64,000 bases of DNA from Agrostemma githago (Eukaryota > Streptophyta > Magnoliopsida > Caryophyllales > Caryophyllaceae): contig OY288243.1 of NCBI GenBank assembly GCA_958450325.1, positions 37,562,678 through 37,626,677 on the forward strand. Direction: 5' to 3'. Under the pieces are notes generated by a model. The model was not told the DNA's origin. It did not search any database and saw only the letters and a program-made list of their open reading frames with translations. This document shows, piece by piece, positions 1-12,600 of the stretch. The position numbers were made by a program, and so were the translations under genes. The stretch's first letter is position 1; each line of letters begins with the position of its first letter.

Positions 1-631
1 AGTCACAACGTTGATAAGGGAGAGTGCCACCTTTCGGTTTCTTCTCCCAACCCACCTATACCCGCTTTCGCGGCGAAAGGGTAAGTCTCAAGTCAAGGTA
101 ACTCCTACCCCGAGTTTTCCCATATTGGTAAGAGTGAGTCAAGATCGATCTAGCCGGCCGGTCCAAGTCAACAAAGACACAAAAACCTCAAATTGATAAA
201 TCAACAAGTAAACAACCCACCAACATCCCTTAATTCAAATAATCCAAATCCTCATCCCTAAGTTCCCCAACAAGAAATCTACTCACTATTCGTAATGGAG
301 AGCATCAAAACACTGAGGAGGAGAAATAAACTACCACACAAACTATAGAAAAACTAACAAAGGAAAGAGAAAAACATAAACTAATTATGGAGAAAGAGAG
401 AGGAAAGAAACTACCAATTATGGAAAACACTAAAGAGGAAGATGAAGATTACATAGAAATTGAATCTTGAAAGGGATAATACAAGAACTTGTCACCAATC
501 CTTGCAATATTCTTCAATCTTCAACATAAAGCCCAAATCTTCAAAATAGATGATAACTTGATTGCAAATTATAGAGTGAATTTAATCTAAACTAAGAATC
601 ACTAAATCTATGGAGTTTTTCTACTATGTGA
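1..631. other. Unassigned repeat-like DNA
   Basis: I recognise no gene here. The short ORFs carry no family motif. From about 250 the DNA is A-rich and low complexity. It probably belongs to a repeat that extends beyond the left edge, because it directly precedes a microsatellite and a palindrome cluster, but no terminus is visible. Confidence 0.4.
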
Positions 632-662
<31 letters not shown>

Positions 663-663
663 T

Positions 664-725
<62 letters not shown>
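632..725. repeat. CTA/TAC trinucleotide microsatellite
   Basis: About 30 near-perfect ACT/CTA units, with one interruption (TATT) near 661. This is a simple sequence repeat with no coding meaning, and slippage makes it likely to vary in length between individuals. Confidence 0.95.
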
Positions 726-932
726 AGGATCCACTACACTACTCCTACCCTAAGGAGGGAGGCACACTTAAGACGCAAGTTAGAATGAAACCCTAGGTGT
801 AGTATTTATAGGGGTTCTTCATGGGTCACACAATCTTCAAGCCCAAATCCAATTCCTCTTCTTTTAAGCTAGACCTTCACCCTTTGCATCTTCATGGGGC
901 AAAACTTCACCCTGCAGTTGACGAGATGACAC

Positions 933-1187
933 CACCGGGTGAAATTTCACCCGGTGAGATTTTCTTCTCATTTTGCGATTTTTGCGCTTTTCTCCATCGG
1001 GCGAAATTTCACCCGGTGGCGAAATTTCGCCCGGTGGCGAAATTTCGCCCGGTCGTTTCGCCCGGTCAACTCATAGGGTGAAATTTCACCCTATGAACTT
1101 TTTGTCCAAAATGGCAATCTGGGGAGGAACACCATCGGGCGAAATTTCGCCCGGTCAAATTCTCATCGGGTGAAATTTCGTCCAGTG
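933..1187. repeat. Cluster of GGGYGAAATTTCRCCC palindromes
   Basis: Six or seven copies of a self-complementary core (GGGTGAAATTTCACCC or GGGCGAAATTTCGCCC) lie within 255 bp. Perfect palindromes include 933-956 (24 bp) and 1071-1096 (26 bp). In the latter the outer bases differ from the other copies, yet both arms match each other. Further copies are at 995-1018, 1019-1056, 1132-1155 and 1163-1187. Each copy could form a cruciform or bind a dimeric protein. The ORFs across this stretch only reflect the repeat. Confidence 0.9.
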
Positions 1188-1919
1188 ACTTCAGAGGGTC
1201 ATAACTCCCTCGTTTGAACTCCTTTTGGGGCGTGTGATATGTCGTTGGAAATCTAAGAAGATAAGCTTTCACCTCCAACTAGAATCGCTTCGATCCGACG
1301 TCTAGAACTCTAGATATTATCATTTGAAGTTCGACCTCTCCGGTGAAGATGCCCAATGGACTTATAGTTTTTCCTTTTCGCACAAGGCTTCACCTGTTGG
1401 GTTTGGACTTTGGATTTTGAGTTGCGTGCTTTGCTTTTCGGACGGTTTCCCTCTCTCTCATGCTCATAGAGGCTCGGACACGTTTTTGGTCGAAAATCCT
1501 ATCAAAATGGACAGAAAACTACCAAAAACACGTAAAATGCAAAATAGAGACGCTAATGCGAGAAATACTCAAAATACGGCGATAATCGCACTCTAGTCTC
1601 GCAAAACAGAGGAAAAACGGGTTTAAATGGGAGGAAAAACGGTCCAAATTTGGCACACAATAATATTTCGGTCTCCGAAGAGGGTTTCAGTGACTTAGGG
1701 AGGTCGTTCCCGATGTCTGAAGTGTCATATGGCAGCTTATGGTTATATTACGGAATCACCGTCTCTATTTCGGGTTGCTCTAGATGTTGTCTGCCTAGGG
1801 GTAGGCGCCTAGGCTGAGGCTCTCGGGTTCCGGGTCGCTTAGGCTCGGACGGCTGGAGACTTGGGCGCCTGGGCCTGGGCGGTCTGAGCCCTGTTTATGG
1901 AAATCTTTATTGTTTCTTA
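1188..1919. other. Unassigned DNA, probably transposon-derived
   Basis: No coding region is recognisable. Around 1790-1890 there is a GC-rich segment with a CCTAGG-centred dyad (near 1795-1822). It should contain, or hide under a further insertion, the 3' end of minus-strand element A, but no LTR start (TGTAGACA on the minus strand) is visible. The left boundary of A therefore stays open. Confidence 0.35.
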
Positions 1920-2015
1920 ATTGTTGTGGGATTAGGGCTATATATACTGGTCGTGGGTGCTCGTTTTAGACATACTAGAATATCCATAGGGTCTAGAACA
2001 TCCATACTTAGGATC

Positions 2016-2945
2016 ATGTCAGGTTTCGGGAATCTCCTAACCGAGTGGGCGGGTTATTTTAAGAAATGCGACCCCGACGTTTGTTCAAGTGACGGTTTGT
2101 CAACGATCGTTGCGCTGAGTCGGGTCAAATACAAGATAACTTCTTATTGGCATGTTCTAAGTTTTGGGACTCAAAAGGCCATGTTTTGCTTTCCCCGGGG
2201 GTAAGATTTGTCCTCTTCCCGAAGAGATAGATGCTATAGGTGGGTGGAATTCGGTTCGGACTTGTGTGCCTTTAGGGGATGATGCTTATGTGAAGCGGAT
2301 TTATCACTTTTTTGACCTTTCTTCATTGGAGGAGGCTAAAGGTTTCTTTGGGAGAGATGGCATTAACCTAGAGCTGCTTTTTAGGACATTCTCGCAGGCT
2401 GGTTCCCATTATGTTTCGGCCTTAGCATGTAGGCGTGCTTTTAATATTGCGATGGCTTGTTATCATCTTTTCGAGGATGCGAGGGCGCGTGAAGGTTGGG
2501 GTAACCTCGAGTTTTAGATGTGGTGATGGGAATAGAACATGGACGATCACCTTCTCTGCTTATTTTGGATGAGCTTATTCTAGGTCTCGATGCTCGTGCC
2601 CAACTTCACAAGACACCTTTTCGGGGTTCCGGGATCATTTTACAGGTGTTTTTGGTGTCATATTTTCTTGTTGCTTGGCTTTTTTTTGTTTTGTTTTTTT
2701 TGTGTTTTTGGTGGTTGCTTTGGTTTGGAGGTGTGACGTTTTGGCGTGGTTTGTGCAGGTTTGGTTACAGGAGCAGCTTGGTTTGGTCGACCCTCCCTGA
2801 GGCTTCAAAGGTTATAACTACAGGGGTTTCACGGGCTGAAAGACGGTGCAGGTTTGGAGTAAAGGTCATACTGAAGGGGAGTGGTTCTCCTACTTGTCTA
2901 AAGAGCAGTTGGTCCTTAGGTGGTCTTGTTTTTTTTTCGCGTCCC
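2016..2945 (+). pseudogene. Antisense PMD-like accessory gene of element A (broken)
   Basis: This gene runs opposite to the pol of element A and matches the antisense gene of element C. Shared features include a WAxYF-type N-terminal stretch, a tryptophan-x-x-hydrophobic region, and FPxGxICPLPEEIxAIGGW. That last motif resembles the plant mobile domain pattern FxxPxGEMxxxLxDVxxIxG. Exon 1 runs from about 2016 to 2645. A frameshift in the C/G run near 2195-2205 breaks it inside the FPxG motif. A donor follows ILQ (TTACAG|GTGTTT), and an acceptor (GTGCAG|GTTTGG) near 2758 opens exon 2 with VWLQEQL. Exon 2 soon carries a frameshift and stops. Function is unknown. A coding relic is well supported; the PMD link is an inference. 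Confidence 0.72.
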
Positions 2946-2971
2946 ATTGTTTTTTTTGTTTGGTTGTTTGG

Positions 2972-3036
2972 TTGTACCCGAAGGAGGGTTGCCTACGTAT
3001 CCGTTTTTAAACGGAATCAAACCATGTTTGTAGTTC
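2972..3036 (-). other. Conserved GGATACGTAGGCA motif after pol (element A copy)
   Basis: On the minus strand this reads GGTTTGATT, a short spacer, CGGATACGTAGGCAACC, then a G/C-rich tail. The same arrangement follows pol in element C (50984-51043) and occurs in element B (16815-16887). It lies between the 3' end of pol and the 3' end of the antisense gene. No ORF explains it, so an RNA-level or processing role is possible. Confidence 0.7.
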
Positions 3037-3166
3037 TTTCAAAAATATGAGTGATTTTACTTTAGACTCGTTTATGCCAATTATCTATGCGATTTTTTTT
3101 TTTTTTTTTTGTCGTTTTGCATGGCTTCCCCCTAAGTCAGAGGTCGGGATGGGGTCGTCGGGATGT

Positions 3167-4815
3167 TTATGGGTAGTATTGTTTGAGCTGGTCCATGTTG
3201 GTTGGAGTGGAGAATTCTTGACCGTTTAGGAAGGTGAGGATCACGGCGCCCCCCGAGAGTATTTTCTTAACGAAGTAGGGGCCCGCCTAGTTTGGTTTGA
3301 ATTTCCCTCTAGGATCGACGCGAAGGGGTCCTCTAACGGATTTGATTACTAAATCTCCCTCGTGTATGTTTCGGGATTTCACTCGTTTATTAAAGGCTCG
3401 TTGGATGCGTCGCTGGTAAGCTTGTATGTTGGATAAGGCATGTATCCTACGCTCGTCTAAGAGTACTAACTCGTCATATCGCTTTTTGTTCCACTCTTCC
3501 TTGGGAATACCGCTCTCAGCAAATATCCTTAGTGATGGTACCTCTAGCTCTACGGGTTGTACGCCCTCGGAACCGTAGGTTAGGTAATATGGTGTGGCTC
3601 CGGTGGGTGTTCGATAGGATGTTCGGTACCCCCATAAGGCAAAGGGGATTTTGTTTGGCTAATCCCGATAATTATCTATCATTTTCTTAAGGACCATGGT
3701 GATGGTTTTGTTAGCTGCTTCTACGGCTCCGTTTGTTTGTGGTCTATAGGGTGAGGATTTGTGTCTTTGGATTTTGTATTTGTCTAGGAGTTTTTGGGTG
3801 TCGGCCCTGAAGTGAGCCCCCTGATCACTGATGATTTCGTAAGGTATGCCGTAGCGGCAGATGATGTTATTTTGTAAGAATTTGACTACTTATTTTGAGG
3901 TTAGTACGGTGTAAGAGGCGGCTCCTACCCATTTGGTGAAATAATCGACGGCCACTAGTATAAAGCAATGTCCGCCGGTCCCGGAGGGATGTACTTTTCC
4001 TATGATGTCTATTCCCCAAGTAGAGAGAGGCTAGGGTGTGGCTATAGTGTGGAGAGGATATGGCGATAGGTGTTGGATGTTGGCAAATATTTGGCAATTG
4101 TGGAAGTGACGAACGTGACGTCGACAGTCTGCCTCTAAGGTAATCCAGTAATAGCCCAATCTCATTATTTTTGGGGCTAGTAGGTGTGCACTCATGTGGG
4201 GTCCGCACTCTCCGTCATATACCTCTTCCATGACTCTCTCGGATTGGGTTTTGCTTATGCACCTAAGGAGGACTCCTTGTGGGGTTCGTTTGTATAATAG
4301 TCCTTGATTCAGGACGTAATGGGCGGCTTGTATTCGTAGGGCTCTTTTGTTCTTGGTGTTAGTGTTGGGTGGATATGACCCGTGGGTTTTAAAGTCTAGG
4401 ATTGCTTTGTACCAGGGTTCCTCGGGGGTATCGTCGGTTTCGAGGTTATGGATGTGGGCTGGTTGTTTGCTTCTCTCTACGCAGATAGGCATAGAGAAAA
4501 GGTGATTGGGCATGTTTATTAGTGAGGCTAGTTTGGATAGCGCGTCAGCGAATTGGTTTTCTTTGCAGGATATGTGTATGAAGTCGATTTCGGTGAATTC
4601 CCGGGATATTATTTCCACTTTGGTTTGGTATGGGGTTAGGCTTTTGCTATAAACCTTCCAGGTACCCGTGGCTTGGTTGACTACTAAGGATGAATCCCCG
4701 TGTACTCTAAGGTTTTTAATTCCTAGAGATATGGCTGTTTTTAGACCTATTAGGTAGGCTTCGTATTCAGCTGCGTTGTTGGTAACGGGGTAGTCTAGTT
4801 TGATGGGGGTTTGTT
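3167..4815 (-). pseudogene. Element A pol remnant: second RNase H and integrase
   Basis: Reading on the minus strand from about 4815, an archaeal-type RNase H appears with NNAAEYEA (catalytic Glu), VHGDSSLV (Asp) and ENQFADALSKLA (Asp). The integrase zinc-binding region follows (HMSAHLL, then CRRHVRHFHNC near 4100), then a core with WGIDIIGK (first Asp) and ISDQG (second Asp), and a C-terminus ending in a DQLKQYYP-like motif just before the stop at 3167. The open stretch covers about 4618-4031. Downstream frames contain stops near 4030 and 3890, so no working protein is made. Reverse transcriptase and protease are absent. Confidence 0.85.
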
Positions 4816-5194
4816 TGTTGCGGGCTCATTGTCGTTTGGTCAAGGGGGGTCAGTGATGGGTTGAACCTAGGGTTGTCGTTCCCGATCTCTTTTTAGGGTG
4901 AAGTTAAGTGGGCCGTTTGTTGTAGCCCTCGCATTTAAGTCAATTGTTATCGATAAGTGGCATAGTGTCGAGTCTTTAAGCGTTTAAAGTAAGTTATTGG
5001 AAGAAGTCAAGCGATTGTCGAGGCATGTTTGTAAAGAAAAGAGAGTTGTTTTATTGATAGATAGTAAAACGGGCTAGATGCCCGTGATTAAGTTTGTTTT
5101 GGGGGAGGTGGAGGACATGTCCCTCGCACTTCCCCGGACTCGAAAGAAAAAAAAAAGACATTATTATTATTATTTGGTAAGCCTAGGCCCTAGG
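4816..5194. other. Spacer replacing the deleted pro-RT region of element A
   Basis: No reading frame is recognisable. In an intact relative this position would hold more than 2 kb of protease, reverse transcriptase and first RNase H. The sequence includes an ATT microsatellite (about 5160-5176), so the junction may be a deletion plus filler DNA. Confidence 0.5.
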
Positions 5195-5833
5195 ATGAAC
5201 TAGACGCTACCTAAGACCGGTCATGCCTCTAAGCATCGAAGCTTCCTCCAGGGAACAACACCTTGATGCTGCCGCTTGTCTTTACTATCACAGATGCGGT
5301 TGTTTCGTCGTTAGTCTTGCCAGCAACGGGTGGTGGTGTCTGTGCCTTTACTAGAGGGAAGGTTCCGGCCTCCACCAAGTCCTGGATGTCATGTTCGAGG
5401 CGATCACAGTCTTCAGTATCGTGCCCCCTACCCTGATGTTACAGACAATAGGCACTGGGATCCCAATCCGCCCCCCGGGCTTCACGGGGTGGATCCAGAG
5501 TGGGTACGAGCTGAGATAATACCCAGTCCTCGTTGGCAATTCTAAAGGCCTCGGCATAAGTCATGCCTAAGTCGGTAAGGCTCTTGAAGGGACGCCCCCC
5601 AAGGCTGGTACAAACCTAGCCGGTCCAAGTCTCATCCTGCCTTTAGGGATGAAGGGCTTCTCTTCCACCTCCTCCCGAGGGAGGTTTCGCTTCTCATTGG
5701 CTGCGCCCTCAAGCTTGCCGAGTTGGAGTAGGATGTTGTCATGGGCGGCGGTTATTTGGGCCATGTTGTTTTGGAGTTCTTTAACAAGCCCTAGCATTAC
5801 GTTGAGTGGTTCGATGTTGTCGTTGGAGGACAT
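5195..5833 (-). pseudogene. Element A gag remnant (N-terminus and zinc-knuckle region)
   Basis: The minus-strand ATG at 5833 opens an 88-codon frame with a heptad-like, probably coiled-coil start. A frameshift follows near 5590. In other frames FTDLGMTYAEAF-like sequence and a GHDTEDCDRLEHDIQDLVEAG segment (about 5425-5355) are readable. These match the C-terminal part of the gag of element C, where the same segment follows a CQYH motif. The capsid core between them is missing. It ends in a short tail near 5195. It is clearly non-functional as it stands. Confidence 0.8.
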
Positions 5834-7461
5834 TTCTAGATCTGTAAAATAGGACTGAAAGTGAGGCTGAATCCACCAAACGATTTAAGGACTCGAGGAA
5901 CGCTCGCGACTGAGCGACGCGAAAATGAGACCCTTAACTCGCGTGTGTGTGCGGTCACTGACTTTAGGGACTCAGGTGCTTTAGACTCATGGTGTATTCG
6001 GCGAAACGCCTAACGGATTTTAGGTCTCTGTAGCGAGACGATTTGACACAAACCTCGGAGGTGAGGTTTAAAGAGGACTTCTCGGAATGAGACGACCCAA
6101 AATGTAAGACCTCGAGTAGAGGCGGCCGTAGTAACTAACACAGACAGTTAATCACACGGTTGTACGACGTAAGAAGTTGATCGCGATCCCGGCTCGGGAT
6201 CAAAGAATTTTGATATTTACTTTTTTTTTAAAACGACCAATCTTTGCAGAGGAAAGATTTTAAAAAGGTCGATTTCTAAAAATAGGGTGACGATGGCGTG
6301 AAGATATCGCTTGTGACGTGAAAGTGTGTCGCTATAGGTGTGTGTCGGGATTCCGACGATAGCAAAAGTGGAAATGTTTTTTTTTCGAAAGGAGCACGGT
6401 TCTTAGGGGAACCGGTTTTGAAAATGATGACGTGGTGCTTTCATCGAAACTACTATCAATTAGCTAGTTCGATGGTCGTGATGTATGTGGTGCTCGCGGT
6501 AGAGCGCGATGTCCGTGACGGTGCTTTGGAAGGTGTGACTAAATCCTTATTAAGGAATTTAGGTAGTGAATAGTGTTTTTAGAAAAAAGACTTTTAAAAC
6601 GAGTCTCCCACGTTCGTCGGCTGCATTAACTATCATTTAACGGTGGTGGGTGATGTATTGAGAAAAGTGTTTTGAGAGTGTAACCGTTTTGGGTTCCTTG
6701 ACTTCATTAATTCAAGCTTCGGTTGTGTTAACGGTATGTGTGTAAAAAAAAATTTGAAACAAAATGTAACCGTTTAAGGTACCTTGATCCCATTAATTGG
6801 GAGTCTCGGTGGTATTAACGGTGTTTGTTGTTGTCGGGTTTTACTTTGGCCAAAATGACGGCACTAATGAAATATTATTTTTTTTCGAAAGTAGTGAGTG
6901 TAAAATTCGCCATGATGTGGCATCTGAAATGTTTTTCTCTTTTTTTTGGAAACTATGGTTTGATCGGAGTATCGGCATTCAAAAGGTCGTTTTGAAAAGA
7001 GGAGGTATTTTTCGAAAACGGAATTGTGTGCGGTTGAATATGTTGGCGTGGTTGAATCTAGATTTTTAGTGTTTTATTTGGGTTGTTCAAACACGCTACA
7101 CGTAACTAGGAATGCATACACTCATGCATGATGCAGACACGGGTAGGTTAGGGTAGGCTACCGCCCACGAATAGTCTTTACTTAGGCATTGACAAATCGT
7201 CTAGGGAGATGAGTGTCATATCGTCCGTTCGGAACTATCCGCTTATTATTCCCGCGAGGTACGCGTTGGGCGGCCGGAGCGTTAATCGAGGATCTCCCCG
7301 TGTGTCCCTAAGGATCTTACCGCGAAGAGGTCGATTGGTCCTGATATTGGTTAGGGTGGGCTTTTTAGGGCCAAAACCTGTAGTGACCACAACTAGGAAG
7401 TAAGAAATGAGCTTCACCGAACTCGTTCAAGTTGCACCACCACTGGAAACTTGTTTCCAAA
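5834..7461 (-). other. Element A 5' leader (untranslated)
   Basis: This lies between the primer-binding site and the gag start of element A on the minus strand. It is about 1.6 kb without a supported ORF, with a near-duplicate segment around 6600-6830 (the CATTAAT/ACCGTT motifs repeat). Leaders longer than 1 kb are typical of the Tat group. Confidence 0.6.
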
Positions 7462-7479
7462 TCCCCAGCGGAGTCACCA
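7462..7479 (-). promoter_or_regulatory. Primer-binding site of element A
   Basis: The minus strand reads TGGTGACTCCGCTGGGGA, three bases from the LTR end. It differs by one base from the site in element C (TGGCGACTCCGCTGGGGA). It would pair with the 3' end of a cellular tRNA, from memory probably an arginine tRNA. It fixes both the orientation of the element and the LTR boundary at 7483. Confidence 0.85.
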
Positions 7480-7592
7480 AACTGTGGACGTCCGTCCCCA
7501 CCACCCGGCGCCCTACGCGCGCCCGCGCGGGATCGACCCGGGTTTTCAACGTGTGGCGGCGGCCACCCACGCGGCACCCTCCCGGTCGGGGG

Positions 7593-10500
7593 TGTAATCC
7601 CCTAGAAATTTTAACGCGATGCAGTGGCGGAAACACTGTAGAGTCGGGATTAAAACACGCTGTAACTATGTCTTAGAAAAATTAAAATGGTAAAGTCAAA
7701 CAATAGGCCTTAAATAAAATGGCCAAAATTTAAAACAATCCACAAAAGGGGTTTGAACAATCCATAAGACATAATTATTAAAATAAATAAGCCGGATCCA
7801 CACTGCTCGCTAGCTCACACTCGGAACATGTATACCTGCCATGTTAAAACATAACAGCCACAATCAGTGGGGAGCAACGTCAACGTTCTCCCAGCCGTAT
7901 GACAGGATTTTAAAAACTGTAATTACTACTATAGAAAAATAATAAAAATGAAAACAGTAAAACATTATAATGAAAATAAGGTTTCAGTGAAAAACTCCAC
8001 ATATCGAAATAATATAATAAAAAAGAGTTTTCCGAAGAGAACATAAAACATTTGCCAACCTGCAACCAAATTATATATATCGATAATAATAAAAATAGTC
8101 AAAATGGCGTTATGGATAGGATTAAAGATGAAGGTTAGACTTTCACTAGGAGAATACTAAAAACTAGCTTCGAGAACTGTAGACTTAACTCATAACTGAA
8201 TCCAGTCTCTAACTAGGAAACTCAACTATAACAGGACTGCGTGCAGCGAGGTCCTGGTTTAAGTAGTGCATACCCCTCCTAGACAACAAATATGTCTAGT
8301 TCAGCTGACGGTGACTAACACGATGCGATATCTAGCTTAAGGTCAAAACATACACTCTCCTGGGCGAAAATACGCCCAGTTCAACGACCAAATGTGCCCA
8401 AAATAGACACACCGGCTTTATAGCTGATGGCAAAAACGTACATCCCAGACTATATTACTCTAAACCCACACTTGTCCTTATTCCATAACTCCAAAACAAG
8501 CCATTATCGATATATAAAAGTCATCATCATCATAGATAATAAGAGAACAAAAGGAAAAAGGATCACTTTCCAAAAGAGGAAACTTTCTATTTTAGGAAAC
8601 TTCTATTTTTAGAAACTTTACTAAAAATAGCATCATATCAAAATAGAGAAAATATTAGTTTATACTAATAACATATTTTTAGTAAACGATATAGACTTAT
8701 AAAACTATTACTTTCGGCCTTAACGATATTAATTCTTAAAACGAGAACATTTGAGTTAATGAAATTATTGAAACGTCATACAAGTGTTTATAAAATGATT
8801 TAGAAATGTTTTAAACATTTTAAATACTACTAATTAGGGTGTTTCCAAAATTTACAAAACTAAAATTCCCGAATTATTATTAGTTTCGACAATACGATTA
8901 TAAATAGGATTTTACTGCAAATGTCAAATTAAATCTTTTAACATCTTTTATTTAATTAAACCATTGGATATATTTAGAATATGTCAAGGGATGATTTAAC
9001 TCTTAAAGTTTCAGATTTAAATACTTTCAAAATTGCTTGAAAAATAATTCTTTTAGGTAAGACGAAGCATTTTAACGATAAATCACAATTTGTCCGAAAA
9101 TCAATACTTATTAATTAAAGACTTTAATAATAGTACAAAAATTACGTAAAATAGTTAAAATATATTTATGGACATTCTGTCCAGAAAAGAAAATTTTCCA
9201 GAATGCTTAGTCTTGGTTTTTAAAGGGTTTTCTCGTTAATCGTCTAATCTCGACAATAACGACTAATAAAAATAGTAATTACAAAACGATTTACGTATTA
9301 ATATACAAAAATTATTATTACACTTTAAAAATCCTGATTTTCCAGAATATAAATTTTTCAGATTTTTCCAAGATTCCAGATTCAACAAATTCCAACAAAA
9401 CCGTCATTTAAACCCGTTTTCACAATTAACGATTTCATTAATAAACTTATTCTCCCTAACATTTTATTAAAGCACAAAAAATCATAAAAATATATTTTAT
9501 TATGAAATCATCATAATCACATTTTTTCCAGATTTAATCATAGGACCATAAATCGAGAATTTAAACGACAAACGCGGTTTTAACGATAAACGATTATTTA
9601 AAGTGATTAATTTATTCATCCTCTTAACAATTCCGAATAATTATGAAAAAATTCATAAATTTCTATTTCATTAGAAAGTTTCACCATGTCAAATATCAAA
9701 TTAAAATAAAATGTTTAAGTACTAGAACTAAAAATTGGCTTTTAATTGCTTTTGTCCGTAAACGGTAATAATTCAATAATCGATAACTAAAATATCAGAA
9801 AAATACTAAATTATTAAAAATCATCAAAAAAAACTTTTTTACAGAATATAAACATATATTACATGTTTAGGCCGAATATTACGATTTTACAAATTAATAC
9901 GACGATTTAATCGTTAATCTCGTAAAAGCAATAAAAATACCGAAACATGCAAATTTTCAACTTTTAAAAATTTTCCAGATTATATGACATACATATATTG
10001 TCAAAAATAAAATTATAAATATATACATGCAATTACAACAATAAAATCAAGCAATACCGAGTAACTCCGACGTTACCTTCACTCCAAATCCGAGTCTACG
10101 ATAAATTCATCGGCTTCAGGGTCGACCAAGACTCCTACATTGCATGACATACATGGTACAAAATACCATGAGAAAACTGAAAGAAACAAGGTAAATAACG
10201 ATCGGAAATAACATCGATTATTACCTTAACGAAGGGAAACGATAGACGATTAATTTGGAGATGAAAATGGGATGATCAAGACTCGATTTTGAAATAAATC
10301 TAGGCTTGAAAATCTGCTGAAACTCATGGCCAAAGGAGAGGAAATGAAGGGTATTTCTTGTTTAATGTGTTGAATAAAAATGAATGAATAAATTATGATG
10401 AGATGAGTGTATGAATGTGGACTATTAAAATGATAACAACTATGTTAAACCATCCAAAACACCAGCCAAAATGAATAAGAAGGGAGTGTGAAGAGTCTTG

Positions 10501-11093
10501 TAATAAGTCCAAAAATGATTGTAGGAAAATAAAATATCTAAGGCATTTAATCAAGTTATAATACCAAGTGTTAAAAAAATGTGAAAGTGTGTGACCAAGG
10601 GTGTCATGGTCCAAAAAGAAGTCAAAAGTATTTCTTTTAATTGTGGGTTGCTTAAAAATAAGAATCATAAAATTATTAAAAGCATTTCAAAGCAATTTTA
10701 GTAAACCTCGCGTTGGAAAATAATTATTTACGAAACTTCGTATTAAAATCATAAATGGCTTATTTTTAGTAAATAAAAATATTTCTTAGTTGAAAAATAT
10801 TATATAAATGTATTTAAACATTTTTAGGAAAAGGAATAACTTAAATCCGAGCTTAAAAACGTCAATTCAAAGAGAAATAGGATTCCTCGCGGAAAATTAA
10901 ATAGTTTACGAAGAAAACCAAATGAATGGATTTAAGAGAATTAATATCTTTAGCAATAAAAATAAATATCATTAAACTCAAAAATAAAAATAAAGCTTGG
11001 TAAAACGATGAAATATGAGGCCAAAATTTGACAGAGTTATGACGAAGTCATAACGGAAAGGATAAAACTCAAGGAAAAATAGCGGGTGTTACA
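7593..11093 (-). mobile_element. Solo LTR of a different LTR-retrotransposon family
   Basis: The 3,501-bp block has complementary ends (TGTAA at the left, TTACA at the right). It is flanked by GGGGG (7588-7592) and GGGAG (11094-11098), a 5-bp duplication with one mismatch. It interrupts the LTR of A cleanly. The interior is very AT-rich, without gag or pol motifs, which fits a solo LTR left by LTR-LTR recombination. Orientation is uncertain; the minus strand begins TGTAACACCCGC, a start often seen in plant gypsy LTRs. The small ORFs inside are chance. Confidence 0.72.
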
Positions 11094-12592
11094 GGGAGCC
11101 GGTCCGATCTCGCGTACTGGGCGATGTTTTGGAACTCGATTCAGATGACGATCCGGACTTGTACTAGACGGGTGCGGGCACCCGTGTTTCCGTTTGGAAT
11201 CGATCGAGTCGTGGTTGTAAATGTTTAATGGCCGATTCATTTGGTAAGGCGACCTTTTAAGTGAACTGAATTAGTTGCTGATTTGTGGAGTCGCCACCGA
11301 GTCAATTATGGGGACTCGGAAATCGTTCAAGTCAACTTTGATCCCTAGCCGGCTCAAAGTTGAGGGGCACGGGACCTAAAGATAAAGACTTGTACCCTTA
11401 AGCACTCCATGTCTGGAATGACTCTCATTGCCAATGGTTTCGGACATCCGGAAACCGTCGATTCTGAGTAAGGGGTGAGGGTACGTATTGGGAAGCCAAC
11501 ATCCGATAGATGTCAACACCCAATCCCGCCCGCACTATAGCGGCCTCTACTAATCAATCGGTGGGCTGATAACCTAGTTCTTTTGTTGTGGCGGAAGTAC
11601 TGTAACATCCATTGTTTTCATCCTACACCTTTTGCCACGTCGGTTGTTTAAGGACAAGTAAATTTTGTCGTCAAAGTAGCTGTGTTTACATTCTTTGCAT
11701 ACGATTTCACGTGACAAGCGGGCAATGAAAAGATGCACGTAGGAGAGTAGAGAGTACTAATATTATAGGTATTAACAAGTCAGTTTTAACGCGATAATAC
11801 GGATATTAGTCGTTCTCGTGATATACCTTACCTGGTATTCTTCTTAAGATGCGTCGGCTCGGTATTAATAAAGATGTGTCGAACCTAGTAAGGCAAGCAC
11901 CCGGACTAATACGGAACCTGACCATCACTTCATTAATAAGCATGTGATTATAAGGTCATAAAAGCAATAAATCATACGAAAAGCTGTAAATACGAATGTA
12001 AGTAAATCACTTTGTGAGGAGTTGCACCCTCGGAGTATACACTAAACGGGACACAGTGCAAAGATAGTGGAGAACGGATCTCGGAATTACTCGGGTCTAT
12101 TTAGTATGTTTTAGTGTTTGGGGTTGAAGTTGGGACGTTACGTGTTTTAGTAAGTGTTTGTGGACCTAGTGTCCATGCCTAGTATTGTCGTAGTGCATAA
12201 TAAAAGAAAGTGCGAAAATGTAAAGTTTTATTTAGATGACAACCTAGTGACGACTCGGCTTCCAAGGCGGATCCTCCTAGCTTGCCTAGTGATTTCGGCA
12301 GAGTTCCGTTACCGTTGACCCCTCCTGCGGCTACTCCGGCAGAGCTCCGTTACTATGGACTGATTCTGCGATCCGGCAGAACTTCGTTACTAGACTATAG
12401 CTAGTCGAACACAAGCACCTCGGTATCGAGTGGGGGGCTCGAAGATGAGGAGTAGCGTCGATGTCGCTTTTTTCGGAACTACGATCGAGTGGATCGTTTG
12501 CCTCGGATGTCGGAGTGCGAGCCCTTTGCGAGAAAGTGGAGGGGGAAGAGAAGTGAAGACTTTGTGTGTCGAATGAATGAGGTGAGGGGGGT

Positions 12593-12600
12593 ATTTATAG
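12593..12600 (-). promoter_or_regulatory. TATA box in the LTR of element A
   Basis: The minus strand reads CCTATAAATACCCCC. The same TATAAATACCCC context occurs in the B LTR (18967) and the C 3' LTR (54176), which supports it as the LTR core promoter. Confidence 0.7.

Noticed and set aside
933..1187. CRISPR-like array
   Set aside because: The copies are palindromes with irregular spacing, no unique equal-length spacers and no cas genes, in a plant genome.
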